DNA of 27,127 bases from an uncultured Muribaculaceae bacterium. Lineage in GTDB: Bacteria; Bacteroidota; Bacteroidia; Bacteroidales; Muribaculaceae. The DNA lies in the NCBI GenBank assembly GCA_910585285.1, contig CAJUDL010000046.1, positions 1-27,127 of the forward strand, written 5' to 3'. The notes under the pieces are model-generated. The model was given only the letters and a program-made list of their open reading frames with translations, was not told the origin of the DNA and did not search any database. Position numbers and translations under genes: made by a program. Below, piece after piece: positions 14,994 through 24,637 of the stretch; within the stretch, counting starts at the first letter, position 1, and each line of letters opens with the position of its first letter.

Positions 14994-15923
14994 TTAGTTG
15001 AGAGCAGAGAGGATTTGGGAAAGAGGAGAATCCTTGAGGATGATTGTGTCGGAGGCATCGATCAGGTAGAACGACGGGGTGGCGCGAATGGTGTAGAGTT
15101 CATCATGGTCTATGGCAGACTTGCAGTCTATCGCCACCTGCCATGTTTGGGGTAGGGTAGAGGCGTGTTTTGTCCAGGCATCGGTGTTGTCGCCGATGTA
15201 GACGGCAAGCAGACGAAGAGAGCCGGCGGCAATGGCTTGGTTCAGACCGGGGTCTGCCGTCATCGCCTCTATGGCAGCGTGGCAGCGGTCGCAGTCAGGC
15301 TCGTAGAACATCAGCAGCGTTGTTACCCCCGCATCATGATTGCGCAGACTTATGCTGTTGCCATCACGGTCGCGAACTTTGAAATCTGGAGCGAGACTCC
15401 CGGGGCGGTTCTTCATAATGACATCGCGTCGGCCGGCATAGATAATGTCTTCCTTATTTCGAGTCAAGACATAATCAACAAATGGCAGATATAGTCCTTC
15501 GGAACAGTACGGACTTTCAGGATCCCACAGATAGTGTTCAGCGGTGGACATTATCAGGTTGTATGCATCCGTCGCGCCGTTGGCGGCGCGGTCAAGCAGT
15601 GTTGAGACCGCGCATTGCCTGCTGTTCGGGTCTGCGTATGGCAACAATGCGATGAAATTGCTGAAGCTCTGCTCCACAAGGGCACTGTCGCCTGCCATGA
15701 CCGGATCTGTGAAGTCCATGGCATCCCAATAGTGGCAGACAATGTATGCTGCTCGCTCGTCAGGTGTCACTAACGAATCGGGGATTATCGGCACAGGCAG
15801 TTCGGTCATGGCAGACGAATCCGACAATGCATTGCCGGCTCCATTTTTGCCATTATACTTACTGCCACATGCTGCGGCAAAAAGCAGACATGTTGTCAAT
15901 AATGTTGATTTAACAAGTCTCAT
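14994..15923 (-). CDS. thioredoxin-fold lipoprotein (DUF5106-like N-terminal region plus TlpA/AhpC-type domain)
   Basis: A 309-residue lipoprotein: hydrophobic start and lipobox ending at C19 (AAAC). Residues about 45-175 look like the DUF5106 region often found in front of thioredoxin domains in Bacteroidales. From about 180 (APDFKVRDRDGN) the protein follows the TlpA/AhpC pattern, with a CDRC redox motif at 211-214 after LLMFYEPD and the conserved cis-Pro segment ATPSFYLI near 283-290. It should act on disulfides in the periplasm. It overlaps the DUF4906-like gene by 4 bases (ATGA) and is the last gene of the fimbrial operon, so it may serve fimbrial subunits, although the link could be chance. 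Confidence 0.8.
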   Translation of the reverse strand: MRLVKSTLLTTCLLFAAACGSKYNGKNGAGNALSDSSAMTELPVPIIPDSLVTPDERAAYIVCHYWDAMDFTDPVMAGDSALVEQSFSNFIALLPYADPNSRQCAVSTLLDRAANGATDAYNLIMSTAEHYLWDPESPYCSEGLYLPFVDYVLTRNKEDIIYAGRRDVIMKNRPGSLAPDFKVRDRDGNSISLRNHDAGVTTLLMFYEPDCDRCHAAIEAMTADPGLNQAIAAGSLRLLAVYIGDNTDAWTKHASTLPQTWQVAIDCKSAIDHDELYTIRATPSFYLIDASDTIILKDSPLSQILSALN

Positions 15924-18900
15924 TTCGGTATCGTGCCGGTGTAATCGCGCACACAGCGCACACCATAATAGGATGTATTTATACCTGATGTCATATCGTC
16001 AGATTGTGTCATTACACCATCTCCACTTCGCAATTTCATTTCATGACGATAAGCTGATGTGATAGAGCCGCTGGAAACAGGGTCACTGGGATTATTACCG
16101 GGAGCATAGCTGTTCTTGTCAAAAAATGAGAAAGAACATCCTACTTGATACGTTGTGCCATTGGTGTTTAAATTGTATATACCGAGCATGCCAATAATAG
16201 CCAGTTCTTTTTGATTAGGGACTCGCCATCCTGTTTCTCCACCGGTGTTATAAATATCGCATGGATTGGCACGGTTAAGATATGTAGACCAAGACTCGGT
16301 TGACGTAACTGCCAGGTTGCCGGTAAGTCTGTTTGAGTTAAGCGGAATTACCTCGTCTTTATACTCAAAAGCTCTGTAGCATCGATTGAAGTGCTGGTCA
16401 TTGATTTGATGAACCGGCATCGGACCATGATATGCTTCCTGACGCAGGCTTTGCGAATCGAATAGCGAAACGTCAATAATGTTCTGTCCGCTGACTTTCT
16501 TAAAGGCGGGCGTGCTTGCTGCAACATTATTGATTACCGACATGTTCGAGCCGAGATTGCGTGCACATCTTACCTGCCATGGGGACGGAGTGTTGGCCGG
16601 ATTATTGCGATATATACTCCACGATGTGCCCTCCATAAGCCACATAACCCTCCCATCGCTGGCATAGAACATATATCTTGAGTTCTTGTTGCTTACATCC
16701 GTATGTGCAAGCTGTGTAATTCCAACCGGTGCGAACAGAGGGTCTTCGAGCGAATTCCGCCCAAGAATCATACGCAGATATTGCGTAGATGTAGGCACAT
16801 ACCATCGTAACTCACTTCTGTCGATATAGCCATTACCATTTAAATCGCGATTCCGGTTCATGCAGGCCCGTATTGCCTGGATTGTTGACGAACTGGGGTC
16901 ATATTGTGCCTGATTGAAATTATCTCTATTATACTCTGAGATTGTCTGTGTTTTAATTTGTGGCAAATACTCGGTCCTGGCATTAAGTGTCACGCCTTGA
17001 TTATTGACAGCCGGAATAGTCTGTAAAGAATTTACATTTAAGTAATCTGACCACTGATAGCTATTATTTGTCCAGTTTAGTCCGGTTCCCGTTGAACCTG
17101 TAATATGTTGCGCCAGATTCCATCTGCCAGCTGCATCATTTCTGCCTGTGGTATTACTTGAAATATCCTTACCCGAGGAATTAAATTTGGGATTGAAACT
17201 GTTGCGTAGAGCGATGCCAAGCGTCTCATTGGTATGTTCCAGGGCAAGAGCCGAGGTTAGACCGGCGGCATTGACATTGTAGTAGCACTGTATAGACTCC
17301 TGTGAAACGGCGAGTTTGGACTCAAAATGCTTGGTTTCGGTGTCAGATGAAATGCCGCGCTGCACGAGCAGCCACATTCTGCGTGGCGGTTTGTTGACGT
17401 AGTTTTTCCAGTTTGAAGAATTTGACTCATCACCCGAAGTGACAACGCTGGCATCTTCATACACATATTCGTTGACAAACATTGTGTAGTATCCGGCTCG
17501 CGTTGCCTTTTTATTGTGCAGGTCAACAAGAGTATATGTGCCCGCATCACTCGCAGGTTTATAATCTGCAAGCTTGGTGGCATTGGCATTCCCCGTCCCT
17601 ACGTATCTGAATTCGATCCAATTTAAATACTTATAATCATCGGAGCTGGAAGCCGGTACGGATTCAGGCACTTGGGAATCGATTATTATAGTAGAGCCAT
17701 CCAAACGGGTTGCCTCAATATAATATTGGAAATTATCAAAATCAGACTGGCTCAGATATACGTTCAGAGCACAATAATGAGCGTCGAGCTCGTAATATGA
17801 ATCAGAAACATCCGTTACGTTTCCGTTGACAGCCGGATTTTGCTCTATGGCGTTCTCTCTACGTGCTTCGACCACCAAATCATTGACATTGTTTATTTTG
17901 ACATTATAAATATACTTTGAGTTGCGCAGGCAGCTAAAATCTTTCGGGTCTTCATCAATGTATCCTAAATGCACAACATAATCAGCCTCTACAAGGCGTC
18001 GGTTGGTACCGGTCAGGGTATTCCCTTTTTCGTCCACGCTCAGTTCCATAACAACATGGAAGGAAACAAAAGTGGCGTTGTTGTTGGGGTCCGTGCTGTT
18101 TATGCTGTTAATGAGCGATATGTATTTACCCGAGTTTGTGCCGTCCGCGTTCTTAAATTCTTTCTCACGCGAGGCATAATCTTGTGCATTGTCATTGCCT
18201 GTACGTTTGTTTTCCAGCTGCCAGAAATCAAAGGAATAAGTTTTCCCGGACACTCCGATTGTTGTGTTCCTGCCTGATGAATTGTAGCCGACAGTCCCAG
18301 ATGCCATACGTGTGTCGAACGAGTTCATGTCTTCGTCCGTGCGTTCGTGGAGCCAGCAATTTGACGGCAGATTGGATACAGACCAGGAGCTCACGCTGCC
18401 CGATTTGACATTGGCATCATTGAACGTTATATTGAATTTAACCTGTGTGATAACGCGCCGCAAATGTATTGCGCCATCGGGCGAACTTGAGCCAGGCCGT
18501 ATCGTAAGTGTGGACATTTGCGGTCTGCCGCTGTGTTCTGCATCATCCTTTGCAACATAGTATCCGCTCATAACCAGGGCATTCGCGGGAGCATCGATAA
18601 ATGTTGAGCCCGACTCGTCAAAATATACGGCTATGTCACGATATTTCTGCCAGGTGTCGGCAGCATCAAGAGCTGCAGATACGGATGTGATCTCACCGTC
18701 AACAGCGGATTGCGCCAGTCTGTGGTCATAGTTGGCAACTGCAACCACGTAACTCTCTCCGGAAAACGTAGGGATGGAAAGCGTCTGATACTCATGCGTG
18801 GGAATGCTTTTATTATCAGTTAGTTTTAACACTCCAGTCCGGTCTCCAGTCTTTACATTGTACACTGCTACCCATAACGACGTGATGCTGTTGTCCTGAC

Positions 18901-19105
18901 CCGGTTGCAAATCTCCGCGTGTAAAAATGTCGCGTTTACCCAAATCAAGTCTTATCGTAAGCTCCGCAGGCTGCCCGTCAGGACAATCTTTGGCACCGTT
19001 GATGATCATTTCGTCGGTACATGCAGTGACAGACAATAGTGCGATAACGACTGTTGCCGCCAGCAGTTGTTGTATTATATGGTTATATATGTGTCTGATC
19101 TTCAT
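15920..19105 (-). CDS. large fimbrial accessory/tip-type lipoprotein, DUF4906-like
   Basis: A 1061-residue lipoprotein with lipobox VTAC and lipidated C29. The N-terminal half resembles Bacteroidales fimbrillin-like proteins: AELTIRLDLGKRDIFTRGD at about 45-63, then several beta-rich stretches. The C-terminal part matches what I know of DUF4906 proteins, including a full EF-hand-type loop (DLNGNGYIDRSE, about residues 755-766: Asp, Asn, Asn, Asp and Glu at positions 1, 3, 5, 9 and 12) running straight into LRWYVPT, then GWRVPNQKELAIIGML and YYGVRCVRD near the end, seen in the fibrobacter-type paralogous domain. I expect a surface tip or adhesin component. It starts 6 bases after the preceding subunit gene. 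Binding partner unknown. Confidence 0.8.
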   Translation of the reverse strand: MKIRHIYNHIIQQLLAATVVIALLSVTACTDEMIINGAKDCPDGQPAELTIRLDLGKRDIFTRGDLQPGQDNSITSLWVAVYNVKTGDRTGVLKLTDNKSIPTHEYQTLSIPTFSGESYVVAVANYDHRLAQSAVDGEITSVSAALDAADTWQKYRDIAVYFDESGSTFIDAPANALVMSGYYVAKDDAEHSGRPQMSTLTIRPGSSSPDGAIHLRRVITQVKFNITFNDANVKSGSVSSWSVSNLPSNCWLHERTDEDMNSFDTRMASGTVGYNSSGRNTTIGVSGKTYSFDFWQLENKRTGNDNAQDYASREKEFKNADGTNSGKYISLINSINSTDPNNNATFVSFHVVMELSVDEKGNTLTGTNRRLVEADYVVHLGYIDEDPKDFSCLRNSKYIYNVKINNVNDLVVEARRENAIEQNPAVNGNVTDVSDSYYELDAHYCALNVYLSQSDFDNFQYYIEATRLDGSTIIIDSQVPESVPASSSDDYKYLNWIEFRYVGTGNANATKLADYKPASDAGTYTLVDLHNKKATRAGYYTMFVNEYVYEDASVVTSGDESNSSNWKNYVNKPPRRMWLLVQRGISSDTETKHFESKLAVSQESIQCYYNVNAAGLTSALALEHTNETLGIALRNSFNPKFNSSGKDISSNTTGRNDAAGRWNLAQHITGSTGTGLNWTNNSYQWSDYLNVNSLQTIPAVNNQGVTLNARTEYLPQIKTQTISEYNRDNFNQAQYDPSSSTIQAIRACMNRNRDLNGNGYIDRSELRWYVPTSTQYLRMILGRNSLEDPLFAPVGITQLAHTDVSNKNSRYMFYASDGRVMWLMEGTSWSIYRNNPANTPSPWQVRCARNLGSNMSVINNVAASTPAFKKVSGQNIIDVSLFDSQSLRQEAYHGPMPVHQINDQHFNRCYRAFEYKDEVIPLNSNRLTGNLAVTSTESWSTYLNRANPCDIYNTGGETGWRVPNQKELAIIGMLGIYNLNTNGTTYQVGCSFSFFDKNSYAPGNNPSDPVSSGSITSAYRHEMKLRSGDGVMTQSDDMTSGINTSYYGVRCVRDYTGTIPK

Positions 19106-19111
19106 GACATG

Positions 19112-20191
19112 CTAATTAAAGTCGGGTATATCGATTTTGTACTCATCCCATCGACATATGGTGTAATTAAATACCGGCATCGTATTATTGAGGTTGATCT
19201 CTGTAATTACATGCGCATTTCTTGGGAGGTCAAGCATCAGTGTCTTGTTGTCAGGAGTCTGTGGGATGTTCCAGCTGATATCGTGCATCCCTAAGTCGAT
19301 GCCATTCATGCTTACGCCCACCTGGTAGGGAGTGGCGTAAGTTGCGCCCTCGGGTACATAGTACGGACCGAATTCATAGGTCTTGCCATCGTTCGGGATG
19401 GAGACCGGGGTCTCGAATTTTATGACCATGTCGGTAGTTGAAGCCGATGCCGGTGTGCTGTACGAACTCCACGTCAAATGTTTGTCGTCGGTAAACACAG
19501 CGTTCTGGAAATAATACTGCATTGACGCAACCCTGCCGATTGTCAGTGAGGAAAGTGTATGCTCCGAGTCATCTTTGTTTGTTATCCGGAATGTATATTT
19601 GACAGCGGCGCGACCGATATAAAATGTTGCTGAATAGTTGGGCTCACTGCCGATATGGTATGAGTAGATATCGTTTATTGCCAAAGGTTTCTGTACACTC
19701 GACATGGTGAGTTCACGCAGGTCGTTGACATTTATGATCGATCCAACAGACGGACTGAAGCGTGCAAAATAATCAGAGGCATCGAAGGTGTTTCCGTAAG
19801 CATCGGTAATAATCGTGCCGGATTCGTTTGCAACAAAGATTATAGTCTTGTCCTCATTTGATTTGACCTTGAATTGCTTTATGCCGGATTCAGTGACCGG
19901 CTGACTCCACGCATCCCACAGCGAGTTGTGTTCCACTACACCGTTCTGATCCAGAATAATTATCCGGAGGGTGTGCATTTTCTCTCCATCCTTCGCTTCT
20001 TTGTCAGGTTCGTATTCATCACCGACCGCACGCGAATATGGATTATTTCCCGACAACTTGACGCGTATTGTAAGCATGACGGAATCCGGAACATCCGGCT
20101 CGTTGTAAGGCTCGCCGGAGCACGCAGCCGTTCCGCCGGCAGTAATAACTGCCGCTGCCCATAATAGCAATGTGTGGAAAATCTTTTTCAC
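19112..20191 (-). CDS. fimbrillin-like lipoprotein subunit
   Basis: A 359-residue lipoprotein (signal peptide ending TAAC, C24) with the two-domain beta-sandwich pattern of type V fimbrial subunits: an N-terminal domain with VMLTIRVKLSG, an Arg-Ala site typical of these proteins (YSRAVGDE, about 53-60) and LRIIILDQNGVVE, and a C-terminal domain that ends ICRWDEYKIDIPDFN. In Porphyromonas-type pili, precursors are lipoproteins cut after an Arg before assembly, and the Arg here would suit. It lies 28 bases after the FimB/Mfa2-type gene and 6 before the large DUF4906-like gene. It is probably a minor or tip subunit. Confidence 0.78.
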   Translation of the reverse strand: MKKIFHTLLLWAAAVITAGGTAACSGEPYNEPDVPDSVMLTIRVKLSGNNPYSRAVGDEYEPDKEAKDGEKMHTLRIIILDQNGVVEHNSLWDAWSQPVTESGIKQFKVKSNEDKTIIFVANESGTIITDAYGNTFDASDYFARFSPSVGSIINVNDLRELTMSSVQKPLAINDIYSYHIGSEPNYSATFYIGRAAVKYTFRITNKDDSEHTLSSLTIGRVASMQYYFQNAVFTDDKHLTWSSYSTPASASTTDMVIKFETPVSIPNDGKTYEFGPYYVPEGATYATPYQVGVSMNGIDLGMHDISWNIPQTPDNKTLMLDLPRNAHVITEINLNNTMPVFNYTICRWDEYKIDIPDFN

Positions 20192-20219
20192 TTAAACAAT
20201 CGGATGATGATTTTACTTA

Positions 20220-21245
20220 TTACTCGAAATCAATATTGTTGATGCGGACGGTATATCCCGCAACACTTATTTCCATGCGTATCCAGTTATTGTCGTTGCC
20301 CAGAAGAAGGGCGAGTGTGTAGTTTGAGCAACGGTCCAGGAATTCCTGATCACCGGAGTCATAGTTGTTGCACATAGCCAGGTATGTGCACAATGGTAGA
20401 CTTAAGACATCCTTTTGCGACTCGTTGCTGTGTACAACAAGTCGCGCACCGGTACTTAGGTGCAGGCGCGATGTCGAGAGATCACCGTAACCAATTCTGA
20501 TATCGTCAGCACGCGTAACTGTCGCTTCTGTTTTGGCATTGTCGGGATTGCCGGCTTCGGCAGTAGAAAACTGCCCTTTGCGCCAGGCATTATATATTGT
20601 GGAGTGTCCAGCCACGGGCAAGTTGGTGTGGTCGAGCACTGAGTTGTCGTCAATAATGGAAAACTCAAAATCGTTGCCGTCCAATGGTTCGCCATTGATG
20701 TTTTGCAACAAAACGCGCACGTTGTTGGTTGTTTTGGTCATGCGCAGAGTTACTGGTGTGTAATCCAGAGCGTCTCCGTTTATTTCAAAATCGACGGCAC
20801 CATGGAAATGATCGTGTAGCTTCTTGCCTGCCTCGCCTGGTTTCAGCTGCATTGATATGTTTTGATAATTTGAGCCGGTGCCGGGCGTGAGGGCATGAGC
20901 AAACGATGCCTTCTCGCATGCGATACCGCCGTAAGCAACAGCGTGATATTTGCCCGGATCAAGGTTTATCTCCATACGCCAGTTTTCATCGGCAAGTACC
21001 GATGACTCTTCGGTGATGGTTCTGATAAAATTGCCATCGGCATCATAAATATGGAGAGTAAGACAATCAACCTGCGCAGGGAAAGCGTTGGCAGACTCCA
21101 GATTATAGTCATAGACAAAACGCATCTTTGCGCCACCGTTACATGGTTCGAGGTCATCGTATATGACACCGCACGAAGTCAGCGTGAACATTGCACATGT
21201 CATCAAGGGGATAACCTTGTTAATTGTCGAAAAAAATCCTGCCAT
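20220..21245 (-). CDS. FimB/Mfa2-family fimbrial anchor subunit
   Basis: A 341-residue lipoprotein with lipobox LTSC (C25) and the FimB/Mfa2 opening just after it (VIYDDLEPC, KMRFVYDYN, LTLHIYDADGNFI at about 27-75). Family members cap the base of the pilus, stay attached to the outer membrane by the lipid and limit fibre length. The C-terminal domain is beta-rich and ends YTVRINNIDFE, strikingly like the end of the Mfa1-type protein (WTIRINNIEF). It follows the major-subunit gene after 136 bases that contain a terminator-like hairpin, which would keep anchor levels below those of the shaft protein. Confidence 0.88.
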   Translation of the reverse strand: MAGFFSTINKVIPLMTCAMFTLTSCGVIYDDLEPCNGGAKMRFVYDYNLESANAFPAQVDCLTLHIYDADGNFIRTITEESSVLADENWRMEINLDPGKYHAVAYGGIACEKASFAHALTPGTGSNYQNISMQLKPGEAGKKLHDHFHGAVDFEINGDALDYTPVTLRMTKTTNNVRVLLQNINGEPLDGNDFEFSIIDDNSVLDHTNLPVAGHSTIYNAWRKGQFSTAEAGNPDNAKTEATVTRADDIRIGYGDLSTSRLHLSTGARLVVHSNESQKDVLSLPLCTYLAMCNNYDSGDQEFLDRCSNYTLALLLGNDNNWIRMEISVAGYTVRINNIDFE

Positions 21246-21298
21246 GATGGTTAAAGCAGATTGTTGGTATGATTAAAAACAATAGAAGAAGATAAAAA

Positions 21299-21347
21299 TG
21301 GGGAGCGGAGCAACAGCGGTAAGCGTCTGCCGACACCCCGCTCCCTG
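21299..21347 (-). terminator. terminator or attenuator between the major subunit and anchor genes
   Basis: Stem GGGAGCGG (21301-21308) pairs with CCGCTCCC (21338-21345), with a 29-base loop that can fold further. In the minus-strand RNA the stem is followed by ATTTTTATC. Because five co-directed fimbrial genes follow, partial termination is more likely than full. Confidence 0.65.
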
Positions 21348-21381
21348 TTTCAGAAAACTTTTTAATCGAATTAGACGCGCA

Positions 21382-23040
21382 TTAGAACTCTATGTTGTTT
21401 ATGCGGATAGTCCAAGGCTTAACTTCGACATCAACATTAAAGTAAACATCCCAATCCTCAACTTTGGTAGACGGAACAAATGTGCCGAACAGTTTGATAT
21501 TGGTAACAGAAAGCTTATAGACGTTGTTGCGGATAGTTGCAAACTCATCCTTGGCAGTTACCGCTTGATCATCATTATCGTTATGACGGTTGAAATAGAA
21601 ATAGTAGCAATAATACTTGCCATCCTTCGGACGATAAATATTTATATCGTTAGAGAAGAGAACATCATTGCCAATGGTGTTTTTGAGCACGGCATTTGTT
21701 ACATTTCCAGATGCGTCCACATCATAATCAAATACGTTATTAACATCTATGTATATCTGGCTGGCTTTATTGTTTTCAGCTGCCTGACAAATTTGCCGGG
21801 CATTTGCATACATGGTTCCGTTGTAGAGGAACATGGGGTTGGTTCCATCGGGAGTGACCTCACCGGTCAGTTTGATCTCAGCCTCGAATACAACTCCGGT
21901 TGCCTCGTTTGGCGAGTAGCTTGTTGCGTTGTAAGGATAAGCATTTTCGGTGCAATAACGCCAGATGTAATAACCCTGTTTGTCCGGTGCTGGTGTCTCG
22001 CCACCGTTCCAGTCATTGTCATTATCTTCGGTTCCGCCAAGAACAGAGGCAATATCATACCACTCTTTAGTGTCTGTGATGACTTTAGTGGGATCAAAGG
22101 CATTTCCTGCACCCGACTCAGTTGAAGTGCTGACAAAAGGTAAAGTGTTCAGGAAATTACGATTGGTTGGGGTAACCATCAGATTACCGAAATCGTAGAA
22201 TGAACCTGTGGCACCGGGGCAGAGAGTAATATTGGTTCCATCTGTAGTAGTTCGTGGCAGATAATAGAACTCATCGCGCATATTGAAGAGAGCCATACGG
22301 GTCAGTGTGACAGTACCCTGCTCTTTGCTTGCGTCTACGGCATCCATGATTTTGTATGTCAAGGTACCATCTTTTGCACCATCCTTATAATCGAAACGAA
22401 CTGCAGTACGCAGAACTTCAAGAGGCTTAGAAGAAGTCAGAGCGTATGGATTATTTGCCGAAGAATACCCTTTTAGTTTTTCTTGTGAAGGAAGTTCACT
22501 TTCGTAAATGGCATGGTTTGTCATCAGGAAACCTTCGTTTCTCCAGGTTGTGGCAAGCTGGGTTGATGTGCCTTTAAAGGAAGAATCGAAGAACGACCTG
22601 AGGTCTGTATCAGCTGTTAGAGCATCAGCGGCTGATCTTATCTCTTCAGTGGGATTGCAGTATGCAAATACATAAACTTTATTACCGCCTGTAGTACCGG
22701 CATAATCATAAAGAGCTTCCTTGTTTTGGAAACAAATCGTGTATGTATTGTTTGTTGTCGTAGGATTGCCGGTATAAGCTGAGCTTAGGAACTTGTAGGT
22801 GTCATTCTCTTTCTTTGCCAGCACTACAAGCAGACTCGAAACCTTGTTTTCGTAGTCTTTGCCAATCTCTACTCCTTCTGCATCTGTGGAGCGGGTTTTG
22901 GGAACTGTGAATTTGACTGTGGCATAGAAGCCGGCGCCTTCATCTGGAGCTGGGGGAAGAACATTCGGTTCGTCGCTACTGCAACTGAAAAGCATTGTCG
23001 GTGCTGCAATCGCGAGGAGCAATTTGCTAAGATACTTCAT
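21382..23040 (-). CDS. Mfa1-family major fimbrial subunit
   Basis: This 552-residue lipoprotein precursor is the likely shaft protein. Its lipobox is LFSC (C20). An N-terminal beta domain follows, with YATVKFTVPKTRSTD at 39-53; R50 is where an Arg-specific protease would cut to free the strand-accepting groove. Then come YENKVSSLLVVLAKKEND, KVYVFAYCNPTEE, TAVRFDYKDG and the C-terminal Mfa1 pattern GYYIWRYCTENAYP (about 360), with VEDWDVYFNVDVEVKPW and a final strand IRINNIEF. The C-terminal strand is normally donated to the next subunit. It is the third gene of the operon, 88 bases after the DUF3868 gene, and is followed by an attenuator-like hairpin. Confidence 0.88.
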   Translation of the reverse strand: MKYLSKLLLAIAAPTMLFSCSSDEPNVLPPAPDEGAGFYATVKFTVPKTRSTDAEGVEIGKDYENKVSSLLVVLAKKENDTYKFLSSAYTGNPTTTNNTYTICFQNKEALYDYAGTTGGNKVYVFAYCNPTEEIRSAADALTADTDLRSFFDSSFKGTSTQLATTWRNEGFLMTNHAIYESELPSQEKLKGYSSANNPYALTSSKPLEVLRTAVRFDYKDGAKDGTLTYKIMDAVDASKEQGTVTLTRMALFNMRDEFYYLPRTTTDGTNITLCPGATGSFYDFGNLMVTPTNRNFLNTLPFVSTSTESGAGNAFDPTKVITDTKEWYDIASVLGGTEDNDNDWNGGETPAPDKQGYYIWRYCTENAYPYNATSYSPNEATGVVFEAEIKLTGEVTPDGTNPMFLYNGTMYANARQICQAAENNKASQIYIDVNNVFDYDVDASGNVTNAVLKNTIGNDVLFSNDINIYRPKDGKYYCYYFYFNRHNDNDDQAVTAKDEFATIRNNVYKLSVTNIKLFGTFVPSTKVEDWDVYFNVDVEVKPWTIRINNIEF

Positions 23041-23128
23041 AATGAATTAATTATTAAATATTAATGATTGTTGATTACTGATTACTGAATAAGTTGTTTA
23101 TATAATATTCGGATTGCCAGACTGATTA

Positions 23129-24619
23129 TCAGTGGTTGATGATTTCCACATGTCCGTCGCCATATTTAATCATTTCGCGAACCTGGCGGAGTGCTTCGGG
23201 TGCATCGGCAACCTTGAGTCTGGCAGCCGTCTGCAGCAGATTCTCTGCCTGAGTATAGTTTTTCTCTAAAGCGGCAAGCAATCCACGTGCATATATGCTC
23301 TCCGGACTGTTTCCGGCTTTAGCTAAATACCTGGCTGCGTCATTATAGTGACCGCGCTGCATGGCAGTGTTGGCGGCGTTGAGATTGCAGACTTCATCGT
23401 TGGGATACATGCGCACGGCTGTCTCGTACACCTCGTTAAACTCGTCTGAGCCAGGCTCCATAGTCTGAGCAGCGCGATAGAATTCGTAGCGCGACAGTTT
23501 CTGCGGGGCAGTCTTGAGCACTGACAAAATCTCGTTCATGCTTGTATAAGCACGCACACGATAGGTTATAATGTAATCTGAATGGCGAAGTTTGGGGTAA
23601 ACATTCGACAATAGATGAGTATATACCGTTGGGTATAAAGTCTTGATGCGGGTATCCTTTGCATCAGGTTCCATATCTGAATCAATAATCTGGAGCAGAT
23701 TATCGCGATCGGCAAGTGCCGATTTTTCTACATAATCACGAAGTCCTGACCAATCCTCGGGCATGAAATCTGTTTTGATAAACCCATAGGGGAAGCTATA
23801 TAGATCCTCTACATATTTGCGCAGCGTCTCCGTGCGCCCCTTTGCCAGTAGCTCATTGTTGTCATATTTACCTTCGGGCGATGCGAAGCCCTTGATGTAT
23901 ATTGATGTAATGGTTATGTCCGGATCTTCTTTGACCGAGTCGATTGTAGCGGTGATTTTTCCTAACTCGGCGGGATTGTTCATATATAGAGGGTATAACT
24001 CCGTGCGGTTGACAGGGAAATTGATATATGCGCTGCCTGTGAGGTCAAAAATCTTGACTGTATCGGCGGCGTTCAGTGCCTCCGTGCCATCGGCACCGGT
24101 AAGTCCCAGATAATTGTAGCGCGGGGCAAATTCAGGACGGCGTATCAGGGCGACCTCATCGTTGTATACGGTCGCCACTTTGTTGCAGCAAACCTTGCGC
24201 TGCGAGCGGATATGCAGGGTGGCATTGTCCATCCATTTGTGCAGGGGGACGCTGGCGGAGTAGCTGATGGTGTCGTGTTTGCCTGACTGATACATGCTGA
24301 CGCTGTCCAGATCGTTGTTGCGAACGTGGCGCATGTACAGGTTGCGACCGCTTATGAGTACCGAGGTGAACACAGCCGAATCAGCCTTGTTGTCGGCGAT
24401 AAGCACCGGCGTGATGAGATACTCGCGGTTTGTCGACGGATGCAATTCCCTCGCATCGAGGTTCATGCGCAGAACAAGGCGCGAGTCCCGGCGTATAACG
24501 TTGATATCGGATAGGGGCAGCGCGTTGTCAATGGCATTCTGTGCAGCTGCCGGTGGTGTCGACAGGGCAAATTGTGCTGCAATAGCTGCCAGATATGCGG
24601 CTTTTTTCATAATTGTCAT
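23129..24619 (-). CDS. DUF3868 / OmpA-like outer-membrane-associated protein of the fimbrial operon
   Basis: A 496-residue protein with a signal peptide (MKKAAYLAAIAAQFALS, cut near AAAQ). A second ATG at 24610 (MKK) is the likelier start than the one at 24619. The N-terminal region (about 30-165) is DUF3868-like, with SDINVIRRDSRLVLRMNLD. Residues about 190-290 resemble the OmpA C-terminal fold: INFPVNRTELYPLYMNN, then ITSIYIKGFASPEGKYDNN and LAKGRTETLRKYVED, which would bind peptidoglycan. The last 100 residues show tetratricopeptide-like helices (CNLNAANTAMQRGHYNDAA, LEKNYTQAENLLQTAA). DUF3868 and DUF3575 proteins commonly sit ahead of Mfa1-type genes in Bacteroidales; a role in anchoring or assembling fimbriae is inference. 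Confidence 0.85.
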   Translation of the reverse strand: MTIMKKAAYLAAIAAQFALSTPPAAAQNAIDNALPLSDINVIRRDSRLVLRMNLDARELHPSTNREYLITPVLIADNKADSAVFTSVLISGRNLYMRHVRNNDLDSVSMYQSGKHDTISYSASVPLHKWMDNATLHIRSQRKVCCNKVATVYNDEVALIRRPEFAPRYNYLGLTGADGTEALNAADTVKIFDLTGSAYINFPVNRTELYPLYMNNPAELGKITATIDSVKEDPDITITSIYIKGFASPEGKYDNNELLAKGRTETLRKYVEDLYSFPYGFIKTDFMPEDWSGLRDYVEKSALADRDNLLQIIDSDMEPDAKDTRIKTLYPTVYTHLLSNVYPKLRHSDYIITYRVRAYTSMNEILSVLKTAPQKLSRYEFYRAAQTMEPGSDEFNEVYETAVRMYPNDEVCNLNAANTAMQRGHYNDAARYLAKAGNSPESIYARGLLAALEKNYTQAENLLQTAARLKVADAPEALRQVREMIKYGDGHVEIINH

Positions 24620-24637
24620 GATGATGAGGCTTGTGGC

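Noticed and set aside
21298..22125. 275-codon plus-strand frame opposite the Mfa1-type gene.
   Set aside because: Antisense shadow; its composition follows the reverse of the fimbrial codons and its start lies in the terminator hairpin.
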